A stretch of 32,861 nucleotides of DNA from contig DASWHW010000059.1 in NCBI GenBank assembly GCA_036397975.1, positions 1 through 32,861 of the forward strand. The letters run 5' to 3'. Position numbers and translations under genes: made by a program. Every line of letters begins with the position of its first letter. Position 1 is the first letter of the stretch. The notes under the pieces are model-generated. The model did no database searches, had not been told where the DNA came from, and saw nothing but the letters and a program-made list of their open reading frames with translations. This DNA comes from SZUA-287 sp036397975 (GTDB lineage Bacteria; Bacteroidota; Ignavibacteria; UBA10030; UBA6906). Below, piece by piece: positions 24,602 to 32,561 of this stretch.

Positions 24602-26920
24602 ATGAAGGTTTTTGGACGTCGTTTGTTCCTCTTTTTCTCCAGCTATACTTTTCATGTGGCAGGGACGGTCTTCGCCGCGCAACTGCAGGTTCCTGCGACT
24701 TATGCGACCATTAGTGCTGCTATCACTGCAGCAAATTCAGGCGATACGATTGTTGTTGCCGCCGGAACATACAACGATCTTGGAACTGTCAACATTAGCA
24801 AAGCGCTGACCCTGCGGGGACCGAATTTTGCTATCTCTCCTAACACAGGATACCGTCTCGCAGAAGCGCGAATAACCGGTGTTGCCGGATTTCGTATCAA
24901 ATCGAACGTCAGCAATGTGACAATAGAGGGTTTCTCCTTTGAGAATATTTCAGGAACCGGGGACGGCGTTATTGAAAACCAAGGTGCGAGGAGCAGCAAC
25001 ATCCTCATTCAAAAGAACAGGATTGTCAACGTCACGAATGTCAGTGGTGTTTATGTCAGCGGAAACAAAGCAACGGATTGGTATGTAATCGATAATCTCG
25101 TCCGCGGTATCGATACTCCAAACACGAACTCGGCCTTTGATTTTTCAAAGGTCAACAATGTTGTCGTAACAGACAATGTTGTTTCCTCGACCAGTGGACA
25201 GGGAATCAGCCTGCAGAACAACGATGGTATCACGATTCTTCGGAACGATGTCTCCGGGGCTGCGCAGTCCGGTATCGTTCTTAGCGGGACGTGGGACAAT
25301 GCAGATATCAGGAATAACACCGTCAGCGGCTGCCAAAACGGACTTACCATAGCCGACGGAGATCTCGCGGTTAATGCTATTTCCGTCGCCGGGAACAGTT
25401 TTTCAAGCAACGCCGACAAAGCAATTCTTCACCAGGGTTCTGGTCTCCTCGACGCTTCACTGAATTGGTTTGGCGCTGCTGATCCCACGGGTGTCGCCAC
25501 TTTCTTATCGGGATCGATCGACTACTCTCCCTGGTTTAACGGTGGGTCCGATACACAAACGACAGCCCCCGGCTTCCAGGGCGATTATTCATTCCTGAAT
25601 GTCGATGTCAATAGTCCCGTGGCAGGAGGGGTACCTCACTTGAATGAGGTTGGTTCGTGGATTTCTCCCGGTGGGACAGTGCATATTTGGCCCGGAACCT
25701 ATGCAGAGAGTATCGCTGTTGGGATCAACGTCACCGTGCTGGCAACTGGATCTCCTCGTGTGCAAGCTGCTGTTCTTGGAAACAACGCGACCGTTTCTCT
25801 TCTCGGCAATATAGAGATCTATGGAAACCTAATCCTCACCAGTGGAACGGTTAATGCAGACACAAGCATCATCATAGTATCGAACGCCGATCCTTTGGCA
25901 GTGTTGATTTCTAACGGCAGTATTGTCGGAAGCATCCAACGGGCGATCGCGGCGGGAAGCAATGCAAAGTATCTCTTTACAGATGCGAAGACATCGATTA
26001 CACCGGATGGTGCGCAAGGCTTGGTAGATGTCCTCGTCGAATCAAGGCCCGGAACGCCGCCGCCAGTGGCCATGGGCAATTCCATCAACCGTCATTTTAT
26101 GATTACGCCTTCGGCCCAGCTCGGTGGAGCGGTCGAACTGCCGTATCTTGAAAGCGAACTCAACTCGATTTCTGAGGAAGATTTGGGAGCATTCAATTAC
26201 AGCGGCTCCACGTGGTATAGCCATGTTGGCGTCGTGGATACCGCTCAGAATATGATCGCTATCAGTGCTGTGTCAACCTGGAATCTCTGGACGCTCGGTG
26301 ATATGAATAGTCCACTCCCCATCCAGCTGGCCCATTTCTCTGCCGCGGTACAGCAGGGGACAATGAATGTATCGCTCGTGTGGGGCACGGTGACGGAGAC
26401 GAATAATTTTGGGTTTTTGATTCAACAACGAGAGGAAAACCAAACGGCATTTGTTGACGTGCCGAATGGCTTCGTCCCCGGGAATGGCACAACGGTGAAC
26501 CCTCATGAGTATTCGTGGACACATGTCGGTGTTGCTCCGGGGAGTTATTGGTATCGTTTGAAGCAAGTCGATTTTGACGGCACGGTCTCATTCACCGAGG
26601 CGCGAGAAATAATTCTGGACGCGCCCACAAGTGTTGACGAGAAGGAGCTGCCTCATGTCTTCGCACTCCAGCAGAACTACCCAAACCCTTTCAATCCGAC
26701 AACAACTATACGGTTTTCGGTGGGACGGACCGGGCACGCCTCGGTCACGCTCTTTAACGCCCTCGGGCAGGAAATACAAACGCTCTTTTCCGGTGATGCA
26801 CAGGCGGGACAAAATTATTCCCTCCAGGTTGATGCATCCCATCTTTCCAGCGGTGTTTATTTTTATCGGCTTGAAAGTTCCGGAACCTCGGCATTGAAAC
26901 GAATGCTCATCTTGAAATAG
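24602..26920 (+). CDS. Secreted right-handed beta-helix protein with type IX secretion sorting domain
   Basis: A 772-aa exported protein. The signal peptide ends near FAA (about residue 26). Residues about 30-290 form a parallel beta-helix: VPATYATISAAITAANSGDTIVV opens it, then recurring rungs of the N-N-V-V-V-T-D-N-V-V kind (pectate-lyase-like fold). A second helix-like part follows at about 330-460, then a beta-sandwich region (PIQLAHFSAAVQQGTMNVSLVWGTVTETNNFGF). The last 80 residues are a type IX secretion C-terminal domain starting FALQQNYPNPFNPTTTIRF and ending ALKRMLILK. No catalytic residues could be assigned. ATG 24602 is preferred over GTG 24593 because AGGTGG lies 5 nt upstream. 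It is probably anchored to or released from the cell surface. Confidence 0.9.
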   Translation: MKVFGRRLFLFFSSYTFHVAGTVFAAQLQVPATYATISAAITAANSGDTIVVAAGTYNDLGTVNISKALTLRGPNFAISPNTGYRLAEARITGVAGFRIKSNVSNVTIEGFSFENISGTGDGVIENQGARSSNILIQKNRIVNVTNVSGVYVSGNKATDWYVIDNLVRGIDTPNTNSAFDFSKVNNVVVTDNVVSSTSGQGISLQNNDGITILRNDVSGAAQSGIVLSGTWDNADIRNNTVSGCQNGLTIADGDLAVNAISVAGNSFSSNADKAILHQGSGLLDASLNWFGAADPTGVATFLSGSIDYSPWFNGGSDTQTTAPGFQGDYSFLNVDVNSPVAGGVPHLNEVGSWISPGGTVHIWPGTYAESIAVGINVTVLATGSPRVQAAVLGNNATVSLLGNIEIYGNLILTSGTVNADTSIIIVSNADPLAVLISNGSIVGSIQRAIAAGSNAKYLFTDAKTSITPDGAQGLVDVLVESRPGTPPPVAMGNSINRHFMITPSAQLGGAVELPYLESELNSISEEDLGAFNYSGSTWYSHVGVVDTAQNMIAISAVSTWNLWTLGDMNSPLPIQLAHFSAAVQQGTMNVSLVWGTVTETNNFGFLIQQREENQTAFVDVPNGFVPGNGTTVNPHEYSWTHVGVAPGSYWYRLKQVDFDGTVSFTEAREIILDAPTSVDEKELPHVFALQQNYPNPFNPTTTIRFSVGRTGHASVTLFNALGQEIQTLFSGDAQAGQNYSLQVDASHLSSGVYFYRLESSGTSALKRMLILK

Positions 26921-26945
26921 TATCAACACACCCCCACCTATGCAA

Positions 26946-26971
26946 CCCCGGGAATCCGGGGCTTTGCTTTT
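26946..26971 (+). terminator. Hairpin terminator after the beta-helix gene
   Basis: CCCCGG (26946-26951), loop GAAT, CCGGGG (26956-26961), then CTTTGCTTTT. The stem is short but fully GC, and it lies 26 bp after the stop codon. Confidence 0.7.
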
Positions 26972-27099
26972 CCTGTTGCAATTCATCCTCGATTGTGTAT
27001 CTTGGAGTCACTGCGTGACCCAGATCAGCAACCCGCTACACGCGCTCGTACTCTCTCTGGATTCCCCACTCACTATTCATCTATCTTTTGGGAGGTTCT

Positions 27100-27636
27100 A
27101 TGGCAAGGACACTCGCTCTCCTTTGCTCTCTTCTTCTGGTACCAATGCTTTTTACGACTACCCGTGCTGACGGAAAAATGGATGCCTATATTATGGCGCT
27201 CAATGATGGCGAAGAAAAGGTCATGGCCCTTGCGAATGCGGTTTCCGAGGAAAAATACGCCTGGCGTCCTGGCAAGAGCGTTCGCTCCGTTGGGGAAGTG
27301 TACATGCACATCGTTAGTGCCAATTGTTTCATTCCTTCGCTCATCGGGGTAAAACCACCGAAGGGATTTTCGCAGGAAACTGAAAAGACGGTCACAAAGA
27401 AATCGGAAATCCTTGCGTGGCTCAAGAAATCGTTCGACCATGCTCGTAAGGCTATCAGTACGGCTTCCGACGAAACCCTTGCAAAGGATGTTGAGTTCTT
27501 TGGCAACGAGACGACGGGAGAGGGAATGCTGATGATTCTGGTAACGCATGTTCACGAACATCTCGGGCAATCCATCGCATATGCACGCACCAACGGTATT
27601 GTGCCACCCTGGTCTGCAAAACAAAAGCAGGAGTAA
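27100..27636 (+). CDS. DinB-superfamily protein with signal peptide
   Basis: A 178-aa protein with an N-terminal signal sequence (MARTLALLCSLLLVPMLF, cleavage near TRADG) and a DinB/YfiT-like four-helix bundle. Likely metal-binding histidines are in EVYMHIVSAN and in the C-terminal HVHEHLGQ helix, matching the usual three-His pattern of the superfamily. DinB proteins include thiol-dependent transferases, but this exported group has no known function. ATG 27100 has GGGAGG 4 nt upstream; a longer in-frame TTG start at 27088 is less likely. It is flanked by terminators on both sides, so it is probably a single-gene transcript. Confidence 0.85.
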   Translation: MARTLALLCSLLLVPMLFTTTRADGKMDAYIMALNDGEEKVMALANAVSEEKYAWRPGKSVRSVGEVYMHIVSANCFIPSLIGVKPPKGFSQETEKTVTKKSEILAWLKKSFDHARKAISTASDETLAKDVEFFGNETTGEGMLMILVTHVHEHLGQSIAYARTNGIVPPWSAKQKQE

Positions 27637-27661
27637 ATTTTCGGAAACGCCCGATCGCAAT

Positions 27662-27689
27662 AAAGAGCCCGGTGTTTTCGGGCTCTTTT
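27662..27689 (+). terminator. Terminator between the DinB-like gene and the convergent DCC-family gene
   Basis: AAAGAGCCCG (27662-27671) and CGGGCTCTTT (27679-27688) form a perfect 10-bp stem with loop GTGTTTT and a T run. The A-rich left side gives Us on the minus transcript too, so it can serve both convergent genes. Confidence 0.85.
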
Positions 27690-27719
27690 CGTTTCAAGGT
27701 TATTGCGACATCCTTCCCG

Positions 27720-28121
27720 TTAGCTCAACATCCGTTTTCGCATTGTGGCAGTGGGAACAGGGCATGCCTCGTACCTGCCGAACCAGTGGTAGCGGTTTCG
27801 AGCAACAAAATCGTATAAATGGTCAGTAATACCGAGAGGCAACAATCGAAAAACAAGCAATAGTTTCCACGGCCAGCCCAGTTGTTGAAGAATCTCGAAA
27901 ACCGCTCTTGATCGTACATAGACCTTGTCGTCATTCAAAAGAATGACTGAATCCACGCCTTCACGAACCTCTTGCGAGCGTGATAAATACTGTTCTGCAG
28001 CGCCTGAGCCGAGAGATGCAAAAAGAAATATCTCGTGTATGTCAACCCGGAGAACGAGACGAACCAGCCCGTTGCACAGTACACAGACATCATCAAAAAA
28101 GATTATCGGTTGAGCGGCCAT
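27720..28121 (-). CDS. DCC-family thiol-disulfide oxidoreductase-like protein (DUF393)
   Basis: A 133-aa protein with the DCC N-terminus: IIFFDDVCVLCNGLVRLV (C13 and C16 as a CxxC pair, preceded by D10-D11 where most members have DG). A hydrophobic strand then VILLNDDKVYVRSRAVFEILQQLG, and the C-terminal VARNRYHWFGR block are all family marks. Its exact function is unknown; a thioredoxin-like redox role is inferred from the CxxC. GAGG lies just before the ATG. It is divergent from the kynurenine operon and convergent with the DinB-like gene. Confidence 0.88.
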   Translation of the reverse strand: MAAQPIIFFDDVCVLCNGLVRLVLRVDIHEIFLFASLGSGAAEQYLSRSQEVREGVDSVILLNDDKVYVRSRAVFEILQQLGWPWKLLLVFRLLPLGITDHLYDFVARNRYHWFGRYEACPVPTATMRKRMLS

Positions 28122-28199
28122 TCATACCTCTTCATTCTCCCCATTGCAATCTACCAGTCAAGGAACCAAATTCAAGAGATAATTTCTTCCTTGGCTCTA

Positions 28200-28226
28200 T
28201 TGAAAATCACAGATGTTTTGTATAAT
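28200..28226 (+). promoter_or_regulatory. Candidate promoter of the kynU operon
   Basis: A perfect TATAAT at 28221-28226 is preceded by TTGAAA at 28200-28205 with a short 15-bp spacer. The predicted start near 28233 lies about 30 nt before the region where kynureninase homology begins (28264). Confidence 0.45.
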
Positions 28227-28263
28227 ACGGCAAGCAACATCACTCAATCAACAGCGCTGAGCG

Positions 28264-29547
28264 ATAATCTACCACACCGGAAAAGAATTTGCTGAAGAGC
28301 TTGACGCGAAGGATCCTCTCCGTTCATTTCGCGATCGCTTCCTTATCCCTTACACTCCCGACGGCAAAGAGTATATTTATTTCTGCGGCAATTCACTGGG
28401 ACTCCAGCCTCGTTCCGCCCGTGCTGCGATAGAACAAGAACTGGAGGACTGGGGACGATTTGGAGTCGAAGGCCATTTGCGTGCGAAGAATCCATGGCTG
28501 CCGTACCATGAGTTTCTTACTTCGAGCACCGCCCGCCTTGTCGGCGCTGAAGTTGACGAAGTGGTAGTGATGAATTCCCTTACGGTGAACCTACACTTGA
28601 TGATGGTCTCGTTCTACCGACCGAAAGCTTCGCGGCACAAGATCGTTATTGAATCCAACGCCTTTCCCTCCGATCAGTATGCTGTTCAATCACAGCTTGC
28701 TTTTCACGGATATGATCCGGCAGAGGCGTTAATTGAGCTGCAGCCGCATGATGGCGAAACATGGATTCGAACCGAGGACATTGAGGTTCTCCTTTCCAGT
28801 GAAGGTCAATCCGTTGCGCTCGTTCTGCTCGGCGGCGTGAACTACCTTAGCGGTCAGGCTTTCGATATGGAGCGCATAACAAGAGCGGGCCACGCAAACG
28901 GGTGCATCGTTGGATTTGATCTTGCTCATGCTGCGGGGAATCTCCAGCTCAGCCTTCACGACTGGGATGTTGACTTCGCTGTATGGTGTTCGTATAAGTA
29001 TTTGAACGCCGGGCCTGGAGCGGTCGGTGGTTGCTTCATCCATCAGCGGCACGGAAACAGCAAATCTCTGCCGCGCTTCGCGGGTTGGTGGGGACACAAT
29101 AAGAATACGCGGTTTCTTATGGGTTCTCAGTTTGATAGTTCTCCTGGCGCCGAGGGTTGGCAGTTAAGTAATGCACCGATATTATCGATGGCAGCGTTAC
29201 GCGCATCCATGGAGATTTTCGACGAGGTTGGCATAACAGCACTAAGCTCAAAGGGGAATCTCCTTACAGGTTACCTGGAATACCTCATCGACCAAATCCC
29301 GGGGCGATCGGTAACGATTCTCACCCCCCGCGACAAGTCGCAACGGGGCGCTCAATTGTCTCTTCGCGTTACAGGGGATGGCAAGAAGATTTTTACTTCG
29401 CTGACGGGGTGTGGGGTCATGTGTGATTGGCGCGAGCCGAATGTCATCCGCGTCGCTCCGGCGCCTCTCTACAATACATTCCTCGAGGTGTACACGGTCG
29501 CCGAACACTTGCAGTCCATACTTGATTCCCTTCCAGGACCACGATGA
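28264..29547 (+). CDS. kynU: Kynureninase, with no standard start codon for its conserved N-terminus
   Basis: A PLP enzyme that cleaves kynurenine or 3-hydroxykynurenine to anthranilate or 3-hydroxyanthranilate plus alanine. Family blocks are FCGNSLGLQPRSAR, EGHLRAKNPWLPYHEFL, NSLTVNLHLMMVSFYRP, the pocket GFDLAHAAGN, and the PLP-lysine segment WCSYKYLNAGPG. The first ATG, GTG or TTG in this frame is TTG 28477, but the frame upstream encodes about 71 residues with clear kynureninase features (KEFAEELDAKDPLRSFRDRF). A TGA at 28258-28260 leaves only ATA 28264 or ATC 28267 as near-cognate starts. Counting from 28264 the protein is 427 aa, normal for the family. It overlaps kmo by 4 nt. Confidence 0.9.
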   Translation: MIYHTGKEFAEELDAKDPLRSFRDRFLIPYTPDGKEYIYFCGNSLGLQPRSARAAIEQELEDWGRFGVEGHLRAKNPWLPYHEFLTSSTARLVGAEVDEVVVMNSLTVNLHLMMVSFYRPKASRHKIVIESNAFPSDQYAVQSQLAFHGYDPAEALIELQPHDGETWIRTEDIEVLLSSEGQSVALVLLGGVNYLSGQAFDMERITRAGHANGCIVGFDLAHAAGNLQLSLHDWDVDFAVWCSYKYLNAGPGAVGGCFIHQRHGNSKSLPRFAGWWGHNKNTRFLMGSQFDSSPGAEGWQLSNAPILSMAALRASMEIFDEVGITALSSKGNLLTGYLEYLIDQIPGRSVTILTPRDKSQRGAQLSLRVTGDGKKIFTSLTGCGVMCDWREPNVIRVAPAPLYNTFLEVYTVAEHLQSILDSLPGPR

Positions 29548-30926
29548 CGTCGCATTCAAAACGGGTTACCCTAATCGGCGCAGGCCTCGCAGGCTCACTT
29601 CTTTCCGTCTATCTTGCAAAAAGAGGATTCGCGGTTGACATTCTGGAACGCCGACCCGATATGCGGAAGGTGGAAATCAGCGCCGGGCGTTCGATTAATC
29701 TCGCTCTCTCCACCCGCGGAATTCACGCCCTTCATGAGGTGGGGTTGTATGACGACATAATGAAGATCGCCATCCCCATGAAGGGCCGCATGATGCACGC
29801 CGTGTCGGGCGAGCTGACTTTTCAGCGTTACGGCCGTGACGACAGCGAGGTTATCTATGCAACATCCCGGGCGTACCTGAATATTGCCTTGATGAACGCC
29901 GCGGAGCGTTGTAAAGTTGTAACTCTGTCGTATGAGCAACGATGTACCGGCATGAATCTCGAAACCGGTGTTCTCTCTTTTGTGGATGAGCAGTCGGGGC
30001 GCGTCTATGAACGACCTTCTGCGGTCGTGATCGGAACAGACGGCTCGGCGTCTGCTATTCGCTCAGAAATGCAAAAGTCGGGCCGCTTCAACTTCTCCCA
30101 GTCATACCTAAACTATGGGTATAAGGAACTCGTCATTCCAGAAGGTCCGAAAGGCGAGCACCGGATGGAAAAGCACGCTCTCCACATTTGGCCACGCGGC
30201 ACGTTTATGCTGATAGCACTGCCAAATATCGATGGAAGTTTTACGGTAACGTTCTTCTATCCATTCGAGGGAGTGGAAAGTTTTCAAACGTTAACAACCC
30301 GCGAGCATGTCCAGGCGTTCTTCCAGAAACAATTTCCCGACGCTACCAGCATGATGCCGACGCTTGTTGATGATTTCTTCGGGAATCCTACCGGATCCAT
30401 GGTCACCGTCAAGTGCGAGCCCTGGAATGCAAGTGATCGGGCCTTGCTCCTCGGCGATGCGGCGCATGCTATTGTGCCATTTTTCGGGCAGGGAATGAAT
30501 TGCGCGTTCGAGGATTGTACGGTACTGAATGAGTGTCTCTCCCGCTACAAAGGAACAAGCGTTCCCTGGCACCAGCTATTCCGAGAATTCGAAGATCTGC
30601 GAAAGAACAATTGTGATGCAATTGCCGATCTTGCGGTGGAGAATTTCGTGGAAATGCGTGACCTCGTCGGAAATCCCGATTTCCTTCTGAAAAAGAAAGC
30701 AGAACTTGCATTACAGGAACTTTTCCCTGAACACTTTATACCGAAATATTCGATGGTAACATTCCACCGTATCCCATATTCCGTTGCTCTCTCTCGTGGC
30801 ATCACACAGGCTTCAATCCTTGACGACCTTTGCGCCGACATTAAAGATGTATCGGGCATCGACTGGACAAAAGCAGAACGATTGATTACCAATCGACTTA
30901 CACCAATAAGAGGAGAGAATCTGTGA
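29544..30926 (+). CDS. kmo: Kynurenine 3-monooxygenase
   Basis: A 460-aa FAD monooxygenase that converts L-kynurenine to 3-hydroxykynurenine with NADPH and oxygen. It has the dinucleotide motif VTLIGAGLAGSLLSVYLAKRG (about 8-28), the KMO-typical VEISAGRSINLALSTRGI block (about 43-60), the DG-like TDGSASAIR segment, and the FAD-ribose motif LLGDAAHAIVPFFGQGMNCAFEDC. The C-terminus lacks a clear membrane anchor, unlike the mitochondrial enzyme. Its ATG overlaps the kynU stop, and its stop overlaps the GTG of the next gene, so three genes are coupled. Together with KynU it gives 3-hydroxyanthranilate. Confidence 0.94.
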   Translation: MTSHSKRVTLIGAGLAGSLLSVYLAKRGFAVDILERRPDMRKVEISAGRSINLALSTRGIHALHEVGLYDDIMKIAIPMKGRMMHAVSGELTFQRYGRDDSEVIYATSRAYLNIALMNAAERCKVVTLSYEQRCTGMNLETGVLSFVDEQSGRVYERPSAVVIGTDGSASAIRSEMQKSGRFNFSQSYLNYGYKELVIPEGPKGEHRMEKHALHIWPRGTFMLIALPNIDGSFTVTFFYPFEGVESFQTLTTREHVQAFFQKQFPDATSMMPTLVDDFFGNPTGSMVTVKCEPWNASDRALLLGDAAHAIVPFFGQGMNCAFEDCTVLNECLSRYKGTSVPWHQLFREFEDLRKNNCDAIADLAVENFVEMRDLVGNPDFLLKKKAELALQELFPEHFIPKYSMVTFHRIPYSVALSRGITQASILDDLCADIKDVSGIDWTKAERLITNRLTPIRGENL

Positions 30927-31540
30927 GCCATACACTTTCGTATCGGGGTCAGATTACCAGCCCCCTCAACGTTTCACTCTTGACAAGCGAGCTTGTCGAG
31001 ATCGCGGAGACTCTGGGATGGCGTTGGGAAGAAGCGGAGGGTGACTGGTCGACCCCGCCAACTGCAGAGTTGGTTCACGCGGGCACCCAGAAAGCTGTTG
31101 TCGGACATCTTGGACTCCGTGGCGTAACACTGTATCCGGAAACCATCGACGGTCCGCTCCATTTTCTTTTTGACTCCAAGGGGTGGCTCCGCAGTCCCCA
31201 TCTTGTTGCGAAAATTCGCGCTGGAGAAAAGGATGCGGCCTCTGCGTTTGTTTCTGTTCGTGTTGATCTCACAACGAGGCGAATCTATGCAACGGTCATT
31301 CATTTGTTGCAATACATCAAGGTACGTTTCATCCCAAAGTTGGACGTTCTTGACCCAACAGGATTCTGGGAAACGAACAATGATGATGCGCTTGATCTTC
31401 TTTCCTCCGATGGCCTTTCTCCTGGAGAAGGAGAGCAGGAACAGTCTGCTTCACGGTACGAGCCCTCCAGGTTTGTTCCATCTGAGCTTCTTTCGTTAGT
31501 AGAGAAAATTATTCAGCGAAAAATGGATTCATTGAATTAG
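30923..31540 (+). CDS. Uncharacterised 205-aa protein coupled to kmo
   Basis: I do not recognise this protein. It starts with GTG at 30923, overlapping the kmo stop by 4 nt (GTGA). The N-terminal 150 residues look like an alpha/beta domain: an ITSPLNVSLLTSELVEIAETLGW helix start, a GLRGVTLYPETIDGPLHFLFDSKGWL beta region, and SVRVDLTTRRIYATVIHLLQYIKVRFIPKLDV. An acidic, low-complexity linker (DALDLLSSDGLSPGEGEQEQ) and a short basic C-terminal helix follow. No signal peptide, membrane segment or catalytic motif is seen. It lies 6 bp before galT. The tight coupling suggests co-expression with the kynurenine enzymes, but a role in that pathway is only a guess. Confidence 0.7.
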   Translation: MSHTLSYRGQITSPLNVSLLTSELVEIAETLGWRWEEAEGDWSTPPTAELVHAGTQKAVVGHLGLRGVTLYPETIDGPLHFLFDSKGWLRSPHLVAKIRAGEKDAASAFVSVRVDLTTRRIYATVIHLLQYIKVRFIPKLDVLDPTGFWETNNDDALDLLSSDGLSPGEGEQEQSASRYEPSRFVPSELLSLVEKIIQRKMDSLN

Positions 31541-31546
31541 ACCTTC

Positions 31547-32554
31547 ATGCCGGAACTTCGATTCAATGTCATAACCAAAGACTGGGTGATCATCGCGCGG
31601 GAGCGCGCAAAACGACCGGATCAATTTGCCTTGCCGAAGAAAGAAGAGCTGCCTCTTCCCCAATTTGATCCATCCTGTCCCTTTTGCCCCGGGAACGAAT
31701 CACACACGGAGCCGGAAATAGCTCGTCTTGGGGACAACAAAGGCTGGCGCGTACGAGTCATGCCGAACAAATATCCCGCGCTCTCACCTCATGGAGAGCG
31801 GACAAGAAGCAACGAGGGAATGCGCATCTCGATGAACGGTGTTGGACTTCATGAGGTAATCGTCGATCATCGGCAGCATGATATGGTGTTCGCGCTGATG
31901 CCTCCACCGGACATCGAAGCTGTCCTGCGCATGTACAGGCAACGCTATGAAGAGTGCAGAAAGGACGAACGCCTCGAAGCGATTATCATCTTCAAAAACC
32001 ACGGGGAGAGCGCCGGCTCATCGGTGATCCATACCCATTCTCAACTTGCGGCAACACCGGTGGTGACGTTTCAGACCCGGATGCGGTTGGAGGATGCTAT
32101 TCGGTTCTACGATCAGATGGGTAAGTGCATTTTCTGTCAGACGATGGAAGAGGAGTTGTCGGCGAAGGTGCGCATCCTGCATGAGTCAAAGCACTTTATC
32201 GCCTTTCACCCATACGCAGCACTCTCTCCTTTTCACACATGGATATTTCCTCGAAGACACACGCCTTCCTTCGAGCTTGCGACCGACGAGGAGCTTGTCG
32301 ATCTCGCTTCGACCCTGAAACTTCTTCTCGCGCGTCTGTACTACGGACTGAACGACCCGCCGTTTAATTATACAATCCGCTCAATCCCATCCCGTGATCG
32401 GAACACCGAATATTATCACTGGTACCTTTCCATCATCCCGCGCGTCACAAAAACTGCTGGTTTTGAAATGGGAAGCGGCATGTACATTAACTCTGCATTG
32501 CCTGAGGAGAGCGCAGAATTTCTCCGCAGTGTTCAGATCCCGAACCTCGCATGA
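31547..32554 (+). CDS. galT: Galactose-1-phosphate uridylyltransferase family protein
   Basis: A 335-aa HIT-superfamily nucleotidyltransferase. In the Leloir pathway GalT exchanges UMP between UDP-glucose and galactose-1-phosphate. The zinc site is suggested by C44-x2-C47 (CPFCPGN). The active site reads H162-T-H164-S-Q166, with H164 as the probable nucleophile; classical enzymes read HPHGQ and related shorter ones HPHSQ. A second CxxC (KCIFCQ) follows. The N-terminus LRFNVITKDWVIIARERAKRP is typical. No other galactose gene is nearby, so it could be a related sugar-phosphate or nucleotide transferase. It is 6 bp downstream of the unknown gene and 7 bp upstream of rnhA. Confidence 0.88.
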   Translation: MPELRFNVITKDWVIIARERAKRPDQFALPKKEELPLPQFDPSCPFCPGNESHTEPEIARLGDNKGWRVRVMPNKYPALSPHGERTRSNEGMRISMNGVGLHEVIVDHRQHDMVFALMPPPDIEAVLRMYRQRYEECRKDERLEAIIIFKNHGESAGSSVIHTHSQLAATPVVTFQTRMRLEDAIRFYDQMGKCIFCQTMEEELSAKVRILHESKHFIAFHPYAALSPFHTWIFPRRHTPSFELATDEELVDLASTLKLLLARLYYGLNDPPFNYTIRSIPSRDRNTEYYHWYLSIIPRVTKTAGFEMGSGMYINSALPEESAEFLRSVQIPNLA

Positions 32555-32561
32555 GAGGTCT

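Noticed and set aside
28035..28295. 86-codon plus-strand frame before kynU.
   Set aside because: It mostly overlaps the DCC-family gene on the other strand and the promoter region; no family features.
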